This document shows positions 20,463 through 31,781 of a stretch of 64,000 nucleotides of DNA, one piece after another (positions within the stretch are counted from its first letter, which is position 1; every line of letters begins with the position of its first letter). The position numbers and the translations under genes were made by a program. Source of the DNA: Malus domestica (Eukaryota > Streptophyta > Magnoliopsida > Rosales > Rosaceae). The DNA lies in the NCBI RefSeq assembly GCF_042453785.1, contig NC_091674.1:25895001-25959000 (forward strand), written 5' to 3'. Under the pieces are notes generated by a model. That model was not told where the DNA came from, searched no databases, and was given only the letters and a program-made list of their open reading frames with translations.

Positions 20463-22029
20463 AGCTCAATTTAAACCCTTTGAAAGACTTGATTGTGGGT
20501 TAACCTTGAATGTTTGAACTTTGATTTTGATGTCTTTGATTCAAGTTGGAATGCTTGTTTTTATATTGATCTTGAGAATTTTTCTTTGAAAAAAAAATTT
20601 GAACCGGACTGAAAAAAAACAGAATCGACCAAAAACTGCATTGAAGAAAACTAACAGAAAACCGAACTAAACCAAATTGATCAGTAACTTCGGCTCAATT
20701 TTCGATTTTGCCAAAAACCGAACCAAATAATACTAAACCCACCCCTAATCCATTGAACCCTAAAATAAACAGTCTAGATTAAAATTTAAAAGCATTAAAA
20801 AGTAATTACGTGCTTCCAAAGTCTTAGTTGGTTGCTTTCTTCGCCATTCACCACTAAATGTATCTACAATGGCCCTATGGATGTATACTTATACAATATA
20901 TGCAACTTGATTTGATCAATTTCATATGGATGTGGTCTTACGAGGACGTCAACAATTTTATGGGTGCATGAGATCACGAGTGTGTGCTTTAAATGATGAG
21001 AAATACTAGTGGCTACCACATAATTAAGAACATGGAACATGACCCTTCGAAGAATTATCTGAATTGGATTGAAAGCAAAGTCAACTTTTCTATTTATTTT
21101 TAAGTTTCACCTATTACAAAGACGTTAATATGGCAACCTCTCACAAGAAGTGGAGTGTGGCAGCTTTCTCACAAGGGGTGGAGTGGATTTTTGCCTGTGA
21201 GCGTTATATATATACATAAGTCTCACCCCTTTATGAGAAGCTACGATACATTGATACCGGGAAAAACCAACGTATTCCTTATCTGACACATGAGGATATG
21301 GATACGTGGAGGAAAAGTGCCTGATACATAGCGGGGTATGTGGATATATTGTTGACCAATGGGATACGGGTATCCTAGTGTTGAGATATGAGTATCCTCA
21401 AACTAAAATAAGAGGATAATCAGAAAAAATAAGTAAAATATAATTACCCTAATCCACACAAAATCGTGATTGATTGAAGGTTGCTAAATTGAAATGATTC
21501 TTTAACAAAAAAAAAAATCAAAACGATTTTTTGTATAAAATTCGGATCTACCTATTTTTCCTCACTCGAATCTCAAAAATCACTCCTTGGGAGAGGCTTT
21601 CACCATTAATTGTCATCTGCAACTGATCTGTCATCTCCGTCTGCAACTACTGCGTCTTATCTTTTGCAACTGCTGGTGAGAGTTGGGTTTCGAATTCCAT
21701 GCTTTCCTTAAGCTTTCGTTTTCATTTTGTTAATAATTTCGATGTTTTCTTGATCTTATTCCTTTGCTTTACTGATTCAGTGATTCTCCATTCGATGCAT
21801 AATCTGATTCCCATTTTGCTTTTCTGAGGCCAAAGCCCATCTTTGAACGAAAAGCCCTCTTTTGCTTTTCTGCTTTTGTATATTATAATAATATTATTGT
21901 ATAGTAGACTGGAATAATTTAGATTATAATATTCTTATATATGCTTTCATGAGGCGTTTTTTATCTCCTTATAATATTTTTATATATCCTACTCTAGGGT
22001 CAAGTTTCATTTATTAAAAACATCTGGAA
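20463..22029. other. Intergenic stretch before the hAT-like transposase
   Basis: No gene is seen. At 21240-21415 there are many GGATAC/GTATCC strings, including the palindrome-like GGGATACGGGTATCC, which look like subterminal motifs of a DNA transposon. At about 20585-20745 the sequence is rich in AAACCGAACC-type repeats. Confidence 0.4.
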
Positions 22030-23615
22030 ATGAGATCGCGTCTTGCAACAACGTTACTAATGAAGAGTTCTGCTCTTAGGCATGTTTCTTTGCCCAATAC
22101 TAGTTCTTTTGGTTATGATCTACCTGAAGTTAATCTTGATCTAAAGAAGAGAAAGGGAACAAGTGGGCCTCTCAGTAAAGCTTTTAACAATGAGGCTCGA
22201 GATCAATGTGATGTTGAAGTTGCAAAGATGTTTTACATATATGGCTTATCATTTAACCTTGCAAGAAATCCGCACTATCGTAACTTATATTTGCGTGCTT
22301 CTACACTTCCAGAGTATGTTCCATTAGGTTACAATGCATGCAAAACTATTCTTTTACATCAAAAGAAGAGTCACATTGAGTGGTGCCTCCAACTAATCAA
22401 GCTCACATGGAGCACTAAAAGTATAAGTCTGTGTGTTGATGCGTGGACAGATGCACAAAGGAGACCACTTATTAATATTATGACAACTTGTGAAAGTGGG
22501 TTATGTTCTTAAGGGCAATTAATTGCGAAGGTGAATAAGACAAGCATTGTATTGCCAACTTGCTATTAAAGAAATTGGTTATGAAAATGTTGTAAAGCTG
22601 CTGGGTTACTTATTGAAGCCCACAATCTTAAGCTCTTTTGGATATCCTGTGTTGTTCACACGCTTAATCTTGCTTTGAAGAGTATATGCTTGCCGAAACA
22701 AAATGTTTGGTATGATGAATGCAAGTGGATTTCAACTATTTCTAGAGATGCTTAGTCCATAAATTTTTTTTTATTATGAACCATAACATGAGATTGCCTA
22801 TGTTTAATGAACATTGCAAACTAAAGTCCTAATTTTCTTGTTCAATTATATAAGCTGTCCTAATTTTTCTTGTTCAATTATGAGATTGCCTATCTTTCTA
22901 TTTTTCTTGTTCAATTATGTGCTGTCCTAATTTTTAAAATTTTCAGATTTGCTTCCACACTTGTGTGATGCTTAGAAGTTTAAGGAAGTAAAGGAAGGTT
23001 TACAACAAATGGTGATTAGTCCATATTGGGCTTTGTACAAAGAAAATGATTTGGTTAAAACAATGATGGTGAAGCAAAAGATATTGAAAGAGTATTTTTG
23101 GGAGAATATTGATTATATTATTTTCTTTACAACTCCAATACATGATATTCTAAAATGGTTGACACAAATAAATCTTGTCTTCATTTGGTGTATGAGTGGT
23201 GGGATGCTATGATTAAAAAGGTGAAAGCTGCTATCTACAGGAATAAGTGCAAGGCATTACATGAAAATAACAGTTTTCTTTATGCATTGTATCACATTTT
23301 ATTGGAGCGATGGACTAAAAGTAACACGCCACTTCACTGTTTGGGACATTCATTAAATCCAAGGTAATGATTTTGCTAATTTCCTTGTAAATTCTTTTAA
23401 ATTTTTCTTTAGCTTTATGATTATATTTTCAAAGTGCTATTTCTTTTATTTTAGATATTATAGTTGAGAAAGGCTCCAAGAAGACCCTAGTTGTGTTGCT
23501 TCACATCGAGATGTTGAGCTTACAACTGAAAGGAAAAAGTGCTTTGAGAGATACTTTTTCAACGAAGAAATTAGAAGAAATATCAATGTGGAGTATGCCT
23601 CTTTAGCTTTATGAA
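22030..23615 (+). pseudogene. hAT-like transposase with DUF659-type region, decayed
   Basis: The first open frame (22030-22512) encodes 160 residues with features of plant hAT-derived DUF659 proteins: FNNEARDQCDVEVAKMFY, YGLSFNLARNPHYR, VPLGYNACKTILL and VDAWTDAQRRPLINIM. After the stop the homology continues in several frames: IKEIGYENVV near 22570, NLALKSICLP near 22665, KEVKEGLQQMVISPYWALYK near 22985, EWWDAMIKKVKAAIYR near 23195, TPLHCLGHSLNPR near 23330 and ERKKCFERYF near 23530. The many stops and shifts exclude a working protein. It stops abruptly where the chitinase relic begins. Confidence 0.75.
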
Positions 23616-23617
23616 TG

Positions 23618-24512
23618 ATAGGTTTCATCAAAGCGCCCCGAACCAAAATCCCGAATTCATCAAAGTGTTCCGGACCAAAATCCCGCCCGTCACCACACTC
23701 CTGTACATAAGAGGCGGTGACAATTAACAATGCAACCGTGTTTGCACTCATGGCTTCCACGCAGGCGACCAGAGAAGTTTTCATCAACTCCACAATTCAG
23801 GTGGCTCGGAAATACGGGTTCTACGGCGTTGACTTGGTCTGGGTATTTCCTAAGGATGCTGCGGAAATGTCAAATCTTGCCTTGTTATACAAGGAATGGA
23901 GAAAGGCTCTAAATAATGAGCCTAGAGTTACCGGGAAGCCCCGTTTACTTTTAACCTCCGCGGTATATTATGCATCGAAATTTACTTTTTACGACGGTCC
24001 GAGATCGTATCCGGCCGGGGCAATAAGTAAATATTTGGATTGGGCCAGCCCAATGTGCTATGATTATCATGGGTCATGGGAAAATTTCACCGGGATGAAT
24101 GCTGCGTTGGATGATTCCAACAGTAATATTAGTACTCGTTACGGAATCGGGTCGTGGATTGAAGCCGGTGTCCCACCCAAAAAGCTGGTCGTGGGTCTGC
24201 CTTTGTACGGGCGGACTTGGACGCTCAAGGACTCGAAAGTGAACGGGATCGGGGCACCGGCTTTGGGTGTGGGCTCTTGGGATGGTGTTTTGGTCTATCA
24301 CCAAATCGTTCATTTTAACAAGAGAACCAATGCAACAGTTGTGTTTGATACCGAATCAGCGTCTTACTATTCTTATTCGGGTAGCTCTTGGATCGGGTAT
24401 GATGGTGTCCGGTCCGTGAACGTGAAGGTCCGGTGCGAAGTCGTTGGGCTTGGGCGGATACTTCTCTTGGGCTCTGGGCCAGGACAATGAATGGGCCATA
24501 TCAAAACAAGGT
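23618..24512 (+). pseudogene. GH18 class V chitinase-like relic with ablated active site
   Basis: Homology begins at FHQSAPNQNPEFIKVF (23622), shifts frame near 23725 by one extra base, and continues as a 257-codon frame at 23717-24490. Typical GH18 features are visible: MASTQATREVFINSTI, the barrel strand WASPMCYDYHGSWEN and KKLVVGLPLYGRTWTL. The catalytic strand normally reads FDGVDLDWEFP; here it is FYGVDLVWVFP, so three acidic residues, including the proton-donor Glu, are lost. Near 24434 a two-base deletion shifts the frame; the expected SLGLGGYFSWALGQDNEWAI is read in the next frame to about 24510. The N-terminal third and signal peptide are missing. Confidence 0.8.
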
Positions 24513-24536
24513 GAGGTTCCAACCCAAACTCAATTT

Positions 24537-24640
24537 GAATTCAATATTTTTTTAATTTCAAAATTCATGTAGGTTTGAGTTTATAAATTTGAATTCAATA
24601 TTTTTTAATTTCAAAATTTATGTAGGTTTGAGTTTGTCGT
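24537..24640. repeat. Tandem duplication of about 55 bp
   Basis: Two adjacent units each contain AATTCAATATTTTT, TTTCAAAATT(C/T)ATGTAGG and TTTGAGTTT. They lie just after the chitinase relic. Confidence 0.7.
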
Positions 24641-25418
24641 TGTGTTTTTTGTTTGGCAGCTTGTAATGCTTGGAAATACTGAGGATTTATTTTTAATGGA
24701 ATATGAATGCTTCAAATCCCGAGCTTCGTGGATATATCTCTGCCGCTTGATTAGCACCTAATAATGTCTTTTAGAACCTTGCTTGAACTTTGATCTCATT
24801 TGTTGACATGATTAATTGATCTCGGTACTGATGTAGAACATTTCAAGCTTGGACTTTAGGTTTTTAGTCTCGAATTAGTTAATACCTTTGATTTTAGGTT
24901 TGGATGTCCTAAAAATTGATACTCAAAACCTAAAAACGAACATCTAAATGCATCATCCCATACCCTAAATAATCAATGATATCGACAAATGAGATCAAAT
25001 TATGAGAGTTAAATACAAAAAAAAAATTTCCGGTCAGTCTTTAAAAATGAAATTACTCGTCTTTCTTTCTCTTAAAATACAAGAGAGCAGCATATGAACT
25101 GGATCTAGACAATAAAGCTTCCAAGAAGAATATATATAACCACTTGCAGTAGCTTCGTCTGAAGCTAAAGTTATCAGAATTATCACACAAATGGGCTGGT
25201 TTTGTGGTTTCAGTTGTGCCAGATCTTAAACAATGCAATTTGTACCAAATTCTCATTAAAGTAGGCAAAAAATCATTAATTATAAAATATTTCATTGACA
25301 TTTCCCAATAAGTCTGCTTGCTTTCAGGGTAAATCTCCTTAATTAGGATCACTAGATTCGCCAGAAATAATTTCATACCGAAGACTTCCACAAGTTTTTG
25401 TTCCTGCAATTTACAAAG
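24641..25418 (+). promoter_or_regulatory. Upstream module of copy F
   Basis: From about 24775 the DNA matches the distal flank of C and E (GACATGATTAATTGATCTCG, TTTAGGTTTGGATGTCCTAA), then the proximal promoter. Relative to C, E and G it lacks about 120 bases, including the GTCACTATATGGTGAC palindrome (the join is near 25220). It then resumes at CTTAAACAATGCAATTTG and runs to the ATG. Copy F may therefore be regulated differently from E and G. Confidence 0.55.
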
Positions 25419-25824
25419 ATGAGCAGTTTTCTAGCAAAGTTGGTTTTAGTTGTTGCAGCATTGTATCTTCTTCTCGGTGTTTTTCATGCAACTTCTTCAT
25501 CACTTCCTCATGGTAATGTTATTTTTCTTCTTGGTGTTTTTTGGCTTTAATATAAGTTTTCAAGGATAACTTTCTTACAACTACCAATTTTCTTTCTTGC
25601 TACGATTTCTTGTGGCTCAAGGCAATGAGAAGAATACTTTACCGGGTGTCGAATGTGGAGATGACTTGATGAAGATAATTGGAAGAAAAGAAGGGAAATT
25701 TGGATGTCAAAGTGAGATTGTTAGCAACAAAATTGTGCCCGTTCGGCGCAGCCTAAGATTAATCCTCAAGTCGTCGCCACCCTCACCCATTAAAAACGCA
25801 CAAAAGTCACAGAAAAGGTCTTGA
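25419..25824 (+). CDS. Small secreted peptide precursor, subfamily 1, copy F
   Basis: Exons 25419-25512 and 25622-25824 with a phase-1 intron give 98 residues. The signal peptide matches copy E apart from FHAT in place of FPAT. Exon 2 reads GNEKNTLPGVECGDD, IIGRKEGKFGCQSE (both cysteines kept), then VPVRRSLRLILK and SSPPSPIKN. The product ends KSQKRS, eleven residues or so earlier than E, because the GTAPPPLLI tail is replaced by a stop. If the tail matters for processing or activity, F would make a different mature end. It is the first half of a module whose second half (H) was pushed 5 kb away by the Copia insertion. Confidence 0.78.
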
Positions 25825-26261
25825 TGAAGGCTATATATATATATATACCTATGGAAGTTTTATGATGGGTAGTTAGTGGTTGAACTTGTTGCCTCGTTTG
25901 CAAGTCCATTTGGCTTTTAAACAATTCTGGAATCCACTTACGCTCGACTTAAACTTCAAAGCATGTCCATGTGTTTGACGAATATTTTGGTATACGATCC
26001 ACTTATCTCTGCAATTTCTACACAAGGAACTCAAAAGACCCGATCGTGTGTGTGTATTTGTACAAAAACACATATAGAGTTCTAATAGGAGAAAACCCCC
26101 TTAATTAACCACTTTTTATGTTCTAATTGATTCTATAGGAGTGCTAAACACTTTGCGTGCCTTCTCATGTCAGTAGCGTTTTTCTTTCCCTGAAGTATTG
26201 AACTTCAAGTAGTTTTCCCCAGTTGTCACATGGCATATACGAAAAGCACAATCAGGTAAGG

Positions 26262-26350
26262 AGCGTGTAGCTTAGTTGGTTCATAGCATTCTCCCATGCA
26301 TGTGAGGCCCTGAGTTCGAGTTGCCCTTCCCCAATATCACTGGTATCAAA
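26262..26350 (+). repeat. tRNA-like SINE head, copy 2
   Basis: GCGTGTAGCTTAGTTGGTTC resembles a tRNA box A region and GAGTTCGAGTTGCCC a box B. The spacing is tRNA-like, but the acceptor stem does not pair well. The equivalent copy after E is at 19667-19760, so the insertion predates the module duplication. Confidence 0.5.
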
Positions 26351-26533
26351 CGATAAAAACAGAAATGACTTTTACACAACCCTCCTGTTTTGTAGCCTTT
26401 AAATTGAAAAATTAAAGTAAGATTAATGCTCTAGATTAACAGAGAATGCACAAAATTAAAAAGAGTATTGAAATCACCAAAATAAAAGGCAGAATAAAAA
26501 AAAACTAACGAACCATCCACTGATCCACAAGAC

Positions 26534-26835
26534 TGTAAAATCTAGAGACTCAGTTTGTTTCACTTCAATTGCATACCCCATCAATCATGGGATGCATGTA
26601 TTTATAATACTTCCATACTTACAGATTAGGTTTGAAAACCCTAGATACAAGAAGTTGTGAACAACTAAAATACAATCAGATCCTAAAGATAGGATTACAA
26701 CCAAAAGATCAGATTACAACAGAAACAAATACCAATCATTCCTATAAACTAGGAACGGCTGAAAAGATAGAAGTTTAAACCAAAGTAAACTCCACAGGTT
26801 TCGTTGATGTGCTGGACAACTGACTTCGTCTAACA
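26534..26835 (-). repeat. 3' LTR of the young Copia element
   Basis: 302-bp terminal repeat. The pol reading frame runs into it and stops at 26775-26777, so the last 20 or so residues of the polyprotein are encoded by the LTR. Confidence 0.95.
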
Positions 26836-29800
26836 GCCCCCCGCAAGCTGACAGGTTGTGGAACAACCGGAAGGTTGGAGACAAGAAACTTAAACCGAGA
26901 CGACGACAGGCCTTTGGTAAACAAGTCCGCAATTTGATCTTGGGAACAAATATAATTAACCAATAGTTGACCACGAACAACCTTCTCCCTGACATAGTGA
27001 TAATCAACTTCTAAGTGTTTTGTTCGTGCATGAAATACGGGATTGGACGCTAGGGCAATGGAGGAGATATTATCGCACCATATTTGAGGAGGAATCAAAT
27101 GCAAATGCAAGTCTTTGAATAAAGACCTGAACCAGGAGAGCTCCGCCGCAGTGTATGCTAACTGCCGGTACTCGGCTTCAGCACTAGACCGAGATACGGT
27201 CTTCTGTTTCTTAGAGCTCCAGGAGACAAGGTTGGAACCAAGATATATACAAAAACCACCCGTAGAATGCCGAGTATCCGGATTGCCTGCATAATCTGCA
27301 TCAGAGAAGGCACTGAGTTGAGTAGTCCCAGGCTTATAGAGAAGACCATGATTATGCGTAGCCTTCAAATATCGCAAAATCCGTTTGACAGCCATCCAGT
27401 GAGACGTTGTAGGAGCATGCATAAATTGGCACACTTGGTTGACAACATAGGACAGATCGGGGCGTGTAATGGTGATATATTGTAGTGCTCCAACGACACT
27501 ACGATATACCTCAGGTTTGTCAAACGAGTCTCCCTTATACGCACTGAGCTTATGTCCCGAAGAGACCGGAGTAGAGATAGGCTTGGCTTCAGTAAATTTT
27601 GTACGAGAAAGCAAGTCTAATGCATATTTAGACTGACACAAATGCATTGCAGTCCTATAGTAGTTGACTTCGATACCTAAAAAATAACGAAGATGACCTA
27701 AATCTTTCATCGAAAACAACGTACCAAGTCGCGTAATCAACCTGGAAATTTGAGGAGGACTATTGCCGGTGATTAGTATATCATCGACATAAATTAAAAG
27801 AATAATATACACACCTTGCTTTCTGAAGACAAACAAACTGTAGTCACAACTAGATTCGTGAAAACCAAGTTCAAGCAGAAAATCGGAGAACCTTTGAAAC
27901 CAAGCCCTGGGCGCTTGTTTTAAACCATAAATACTGCGTTGAAGCTTACACACATGTGTAGGGCATTGTTGATCAACAAAACCCGGTGGCTGACGCATGT
28001 AAACTTCTTCCTGCAAAAAACCATGCAAAAACGCATTTTGCACATCCAGCTGCCTGACAGGCCATTTGTTGGACACGGCAAGACTTAAAACAAGCCGTAT
28101 CGTACTGTGCTTAACAACGGGACTGAAGGTCTCACTGTAATCCACTCCAGCCTGTTGATGAAACCCGTTGGCGACAAGTCTAGCTTTATAGCCTTCAATC
28201 GAACCATCAGCACGTCGCTTCAACTTGAACACCCATTTATTTGGCAGCAGATTCATGTTGGGACGATGAGGAACCAAACTCCAAGTTCCACATCACTGCA
28301 GGGCATTAAACTCTTGAACCATGGCATGCCTCCACTCCTGAGACTTGACAGCTTGACTGAAACACGTTGGTTCAACATGGAAGTTGTCAACAGTTAAATG
28401 CATAGCATATTTTGGATTGGGTTTATGGATGCCTGACTTGGAGCGTGTGGTAATTGAATGGGGTTGGCCACTGGCAGTGACAAGGAGCACAGATTCAGAA
28501 GGTACGCCAACGTGCTCATTTGATGGTTGGATAGTCTGGGCAGGAGCGGATGACACTGGTATTGGAGGGCAGGGTGGGACGGCAGGAGGGTGAGATTGGG
28601 TAATAGGGTGGGAGGCTTCTGTGGCAATAGGTATTTGGGTGGGAGTAACGGCTTGGGCAAGGGATGGTACGACCAGATCAAGATGACGAGGTTGAGGCAT
28701 ACTAGGGCAACTAGGGTTATCAAAAGTTAATAATAAGTCTGTGGCTTGGGTAGTACCTGAGGGTGTGACACTTGCCGAAGAAGATGTGAGACCCTTAAAA
28801 GGGAAGGAGTCCTCATCGAATAGGACATGGCGAGACACATAAATGCGTCTTGTAGACAGATCCAAGCACTTGTAACCTTGGTGATTCAGTGAATAACCTA
28901 AGAAGACACACGGTTTTGATTTTGGTTGAAGTTTATTTTGCATGTAAGGTACCAACCAAGGAAAACATCGACATCCAAAAACCTTTAAAGTGTCATACTT
29001 TGGCTGTTTTTGAAAAAGTTTTTCATAAGGAGACGCATAGGATAGAAGTTTGGTGGGAAAACGATTTATCAAATACAAGGCCGTGGAGCATGCATCAAAC
29101 CAAAATCGGTTAGGCATGTGAGATTTAGAAAGCATGACTATGCTTGTTTCAACAATATGGCGATGTTTGCGCTCGGCAATTCCATTTTGTTCAGGGTGTT
29201 TGGGACATGAAAACCTTTGTGAAATGCCATTAGCAGCGAGAAATTTAGTAAAGGCATGACTTTTATATTCGCCACCTTCATCACATTGAAGAGTTTTAAG
29301 TGGAAAATTCAGCATTTTTTCAACATTGGCCTTAAATTGAACAAAGATTTGAAACACTTCACTTTTGTTTTTCATTGGAAAAATCCAAGAATAGCGAGAG
29401 TAATCATCCACAAACAAAACATAGTAACGAAAACCTTCATTTGAAATAATGGGAGAACACCACACATCAGAATGTACCAGTTGCAACGGAAACTTAGAAA
29501 CAGACTCGGACAATTGAAAAGGTAACTTAGTACTCTTACCTAAGGGACAAGACTCACAAAAATTGACCTTTGAAGTACCATGAATTGGTACCAAATTATT
29601 TGAAATTAAAAACTTAATGATAGAATTGGCAGGATGACCTAGCCTCGCATGCCATGTATTCACTGAACACCGAAGCCCTACAAATGCAGATATTGGATGC
29701 TTGAGTTGTCCAATGCCACATGGAAATGGATATAATCCATTCTCACATCTCCCTTGGAAAAGCGTCTTCCGGGTCTTGAGGTCCTTAACAAGGAAAAAGG

Positions 29801-31133
29801 AGGGAAAAATCAGTAGGTAGCAATGGTTGTCTAATGTAAATTTATGTGCGGAGAGAATATTTTGGGAGGCAGTGGGACAGTGATGAATATTAGGTAAGTC
29901 AAATGAGCAAGTGGAAGTATGTAATGTAGTTGAACCAGTATGAGAGATAGAAATGCCAGATCCATTACCTACACCCCCAATAGTTTCATTACCATTGTAC
30001 TCTTTAGGGTTAGCCAGATTCTGAAGATCAGGAGTAATGTGAGCGTTGGCACCTGTGTCGAGAAGCCAGGTTCCATTCTTTTGTTTGTTGACAGAGACTG
30101 GAGAAGACGTCATTGCTGTGAGCTTGGTCGCGGGAATTCTGCCTTCAAATGCAGCATTCATTCTGTGATAACAATCAAGGGCCGGATGACCTGGTTTGCC
30201 ATAGATTTGGCAAACAATTCTCTCACCATTAGAGTTAACCCGCTCGCTACTGCATGGCAGAGTGCGGAAGTGGGTGTTGTTGTTGTTACGAGGTGCAGGT
30301 CCTCGTTGATTGAAAGAATTACCCCGAAAGGATGAAGATGCTCCTCTTCCAGTCCCTCGAGTGCGACCAAACCCTTGTCCTCGAGAGGCAACAAAGGCAT
30401 TAACCGGCGCAGATTCCACCAACGAAGCAGTGTGCACAGCCATGCGACGTTCAGTGGTTAACAGCAAAGCCTCAAGGGTAGGGTAGGTAATTGGTGAATC
30501 ACGGGCTTGAGCTGCACTGACAGTCATCTCAAAAGCAGGTCCGAGATTGTTCAACACAATCTGAACAAGTTCATCATCACTCACAGGTTGCCCTGCTAGG
30601 GCAAGGTTGTCAGCGATCGCGTTCATGCGATCTAGGTAATCTGCCACAGAAAGATCACCTTTCTTTGTCTGCATCAATTCATTCCGCAAAAACAAAATCC
30701 TGTTTTGAGAAGTAGAAGCATACCGTTGCTCGAGTGCTTCCCAGGTGGCGCGAGCAGTCCTCTTGCTTGCCACGACAGACAATACAGACGCTGTTAAAGA
30801 TCCATTGATCCAGCTGAGGATCATTTGATCCTGTTGAACCCATGCAGTGTAGGCAGGATCCACAGTTGTTGAACCAGATACGTACTTGGACGGGGACACC
30901 AAGGTACCATCCACATATCCCATCAGATCTCTACTTTTGAGAATTGGGAGAATTTGGGCCAACCACAGTGGGTAGTTGGTCCTGTCAAGTTTGATGTTAA
31001 CGACGGTGGAAAAAGGGTGGAAGGACGGATTTGTAGTGGGGTTGGGAGTAGGGTTGGTATTGGAGGATGAGGGGGAAACATTGTTTTCAGCCATTGGAGC
31101 GTGGGGAAGAAAAGGATCGATGTCGTTAGACAA
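26775..31133 (-). pseudogene. Copia gag-pol polyprotein interrupted by one in-frame TGA
   Basis: The frame starts at 31133 and is open for 946 codons. It meets TGA at 28293-28295 after FNALQ, then continues in the same frame (CGTWSLVPHRPN...) to 26775. Domain order is gag (from WLAQILPILKSRDL), a zinc knuckle CQIYGKPGHPALDC, protease LLDTGANAHIT, integrase zinc finger HARLGHP...CESCPLGK, integrase core with D, D and E (HSDVW, DDYSRYSW, EQNGIAERKH), reverse transcriptase with IYVDDILITG, and RNase H (SDADYAGNPDTRHSTGG). In the knuckle the second Cys of the CCHC pattern is Tyr. One nonsense change (TGA could derive from CGA) separates integrase from reverse transcriptase. Otherwise the element appears intact. 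Confidence 0.93.
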
Positions 31134-31151
31134 AAAAAGGGCTCAATACCA

Positions 31152-31453
31152 TGTAAAATCTAGAGACTCAGTTTGTTTCACTTCAATCGCATACCCCATC
31201 AATCATGGGATGCATGTATTTATAATACTTCCATACTTACAGATTAGGTTTGAAAACCCTAGATACAAGAAGTTGTGAACAACTAAAATACAATCAGATC
31301 CTAAAGATAGGATTACAACCAAAAGATCAGATTACAACAGAAACAAATACCAATCATTCCTATAAACTAGGAACGGCTGAAAAGATAGAAGTTTAAACCA
31401 AAGTAAACTCCACAGGTTTCGTTGATGTGCTGGACAACTGACTTCGTCTAACA
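31152..31453 (-). repeat. 5' LTR of the young Copia element
   Basis: 302-bp terminal repeat, nearly identical to the other LTR. On the minus strand it starts the element and is followed by the primer-binding site. Confidence 0.95.
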
Positions 31454-31458
31454 AAGAC

Positions 31459-31781
31459 AAGGATGAAGATGATGAATAATGTATATACATTCGTGTTTCT
31501 GAGGATCAAAACTCTCATTTAATAGTCTAAATATTTTATCCGAGAGAAGATGAAAAGAAATTTCCACTAATTATCTTTTAGAGGTAGTTTTAATTTGCAA
31601 ATTTCAACGTGAAAGCACTTACCAAGGGGTAGAAAGTGAAACCTATGGGGGACTAAAAAAGTCCAAGGTAGAAGTCTAATTTTTGAAAAAATTAGGCTGA
31701 AGTAGTCTATAAATCTTACTTCTCCTTCATTTCATCTCAATATGTTGAGGGATTTTTCAAATGTAACTGTTCCTGCTCCCG
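31459..31781 (+). promoter_or_regulatory. Promoter of copy H
   Basis: This matches the upstream regions of D and the lost partner of E (TCTCATTTAATAGTCTAAAT, GTGAAAGCACTTACCAAGG, ATGGGGGACTAAAAAAGTCC). A TATA-type TCTATAAAT lies at 31707-31715, about 70 bp before the start codon. The Copia insertion leaves only this 0.3 kb of native upstream DNA. Confidence 0.6.

Larger units (their letters stand above)
26534..31453 (-). mobile_element. Young full-length Copia LTR retrotransposon
   Basis: Two 302-bp LTRs (26534-26835 and 31152-31453) start TGTAAAATCT and end TCGTCTAACA. I count one difference between them (T versus C at position 37 of the LTR). A 5-bp duplication AAGAC flanks the element (26529-26533 and 31454-31458). 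On the minus strand the primer-binding site next to the right LTR reads TGGTATTGAGCC, close to the initiator-Met tRNA type. A GCGGGGGGC polypurine tract precedes the left LTR. The interior holds a single long gag-pol frame. The near-identical LTRs imply a very recent insertion. It separates copies F and H. Confidence 0.97.

Noticed and set aside
26262-26350. Functional tRNA gene
   Set aside because: Box A and box B likenesses exist, but the acceptor stem does not pair and the sequence is duplicated in a decayed form; SINE relic preferred.
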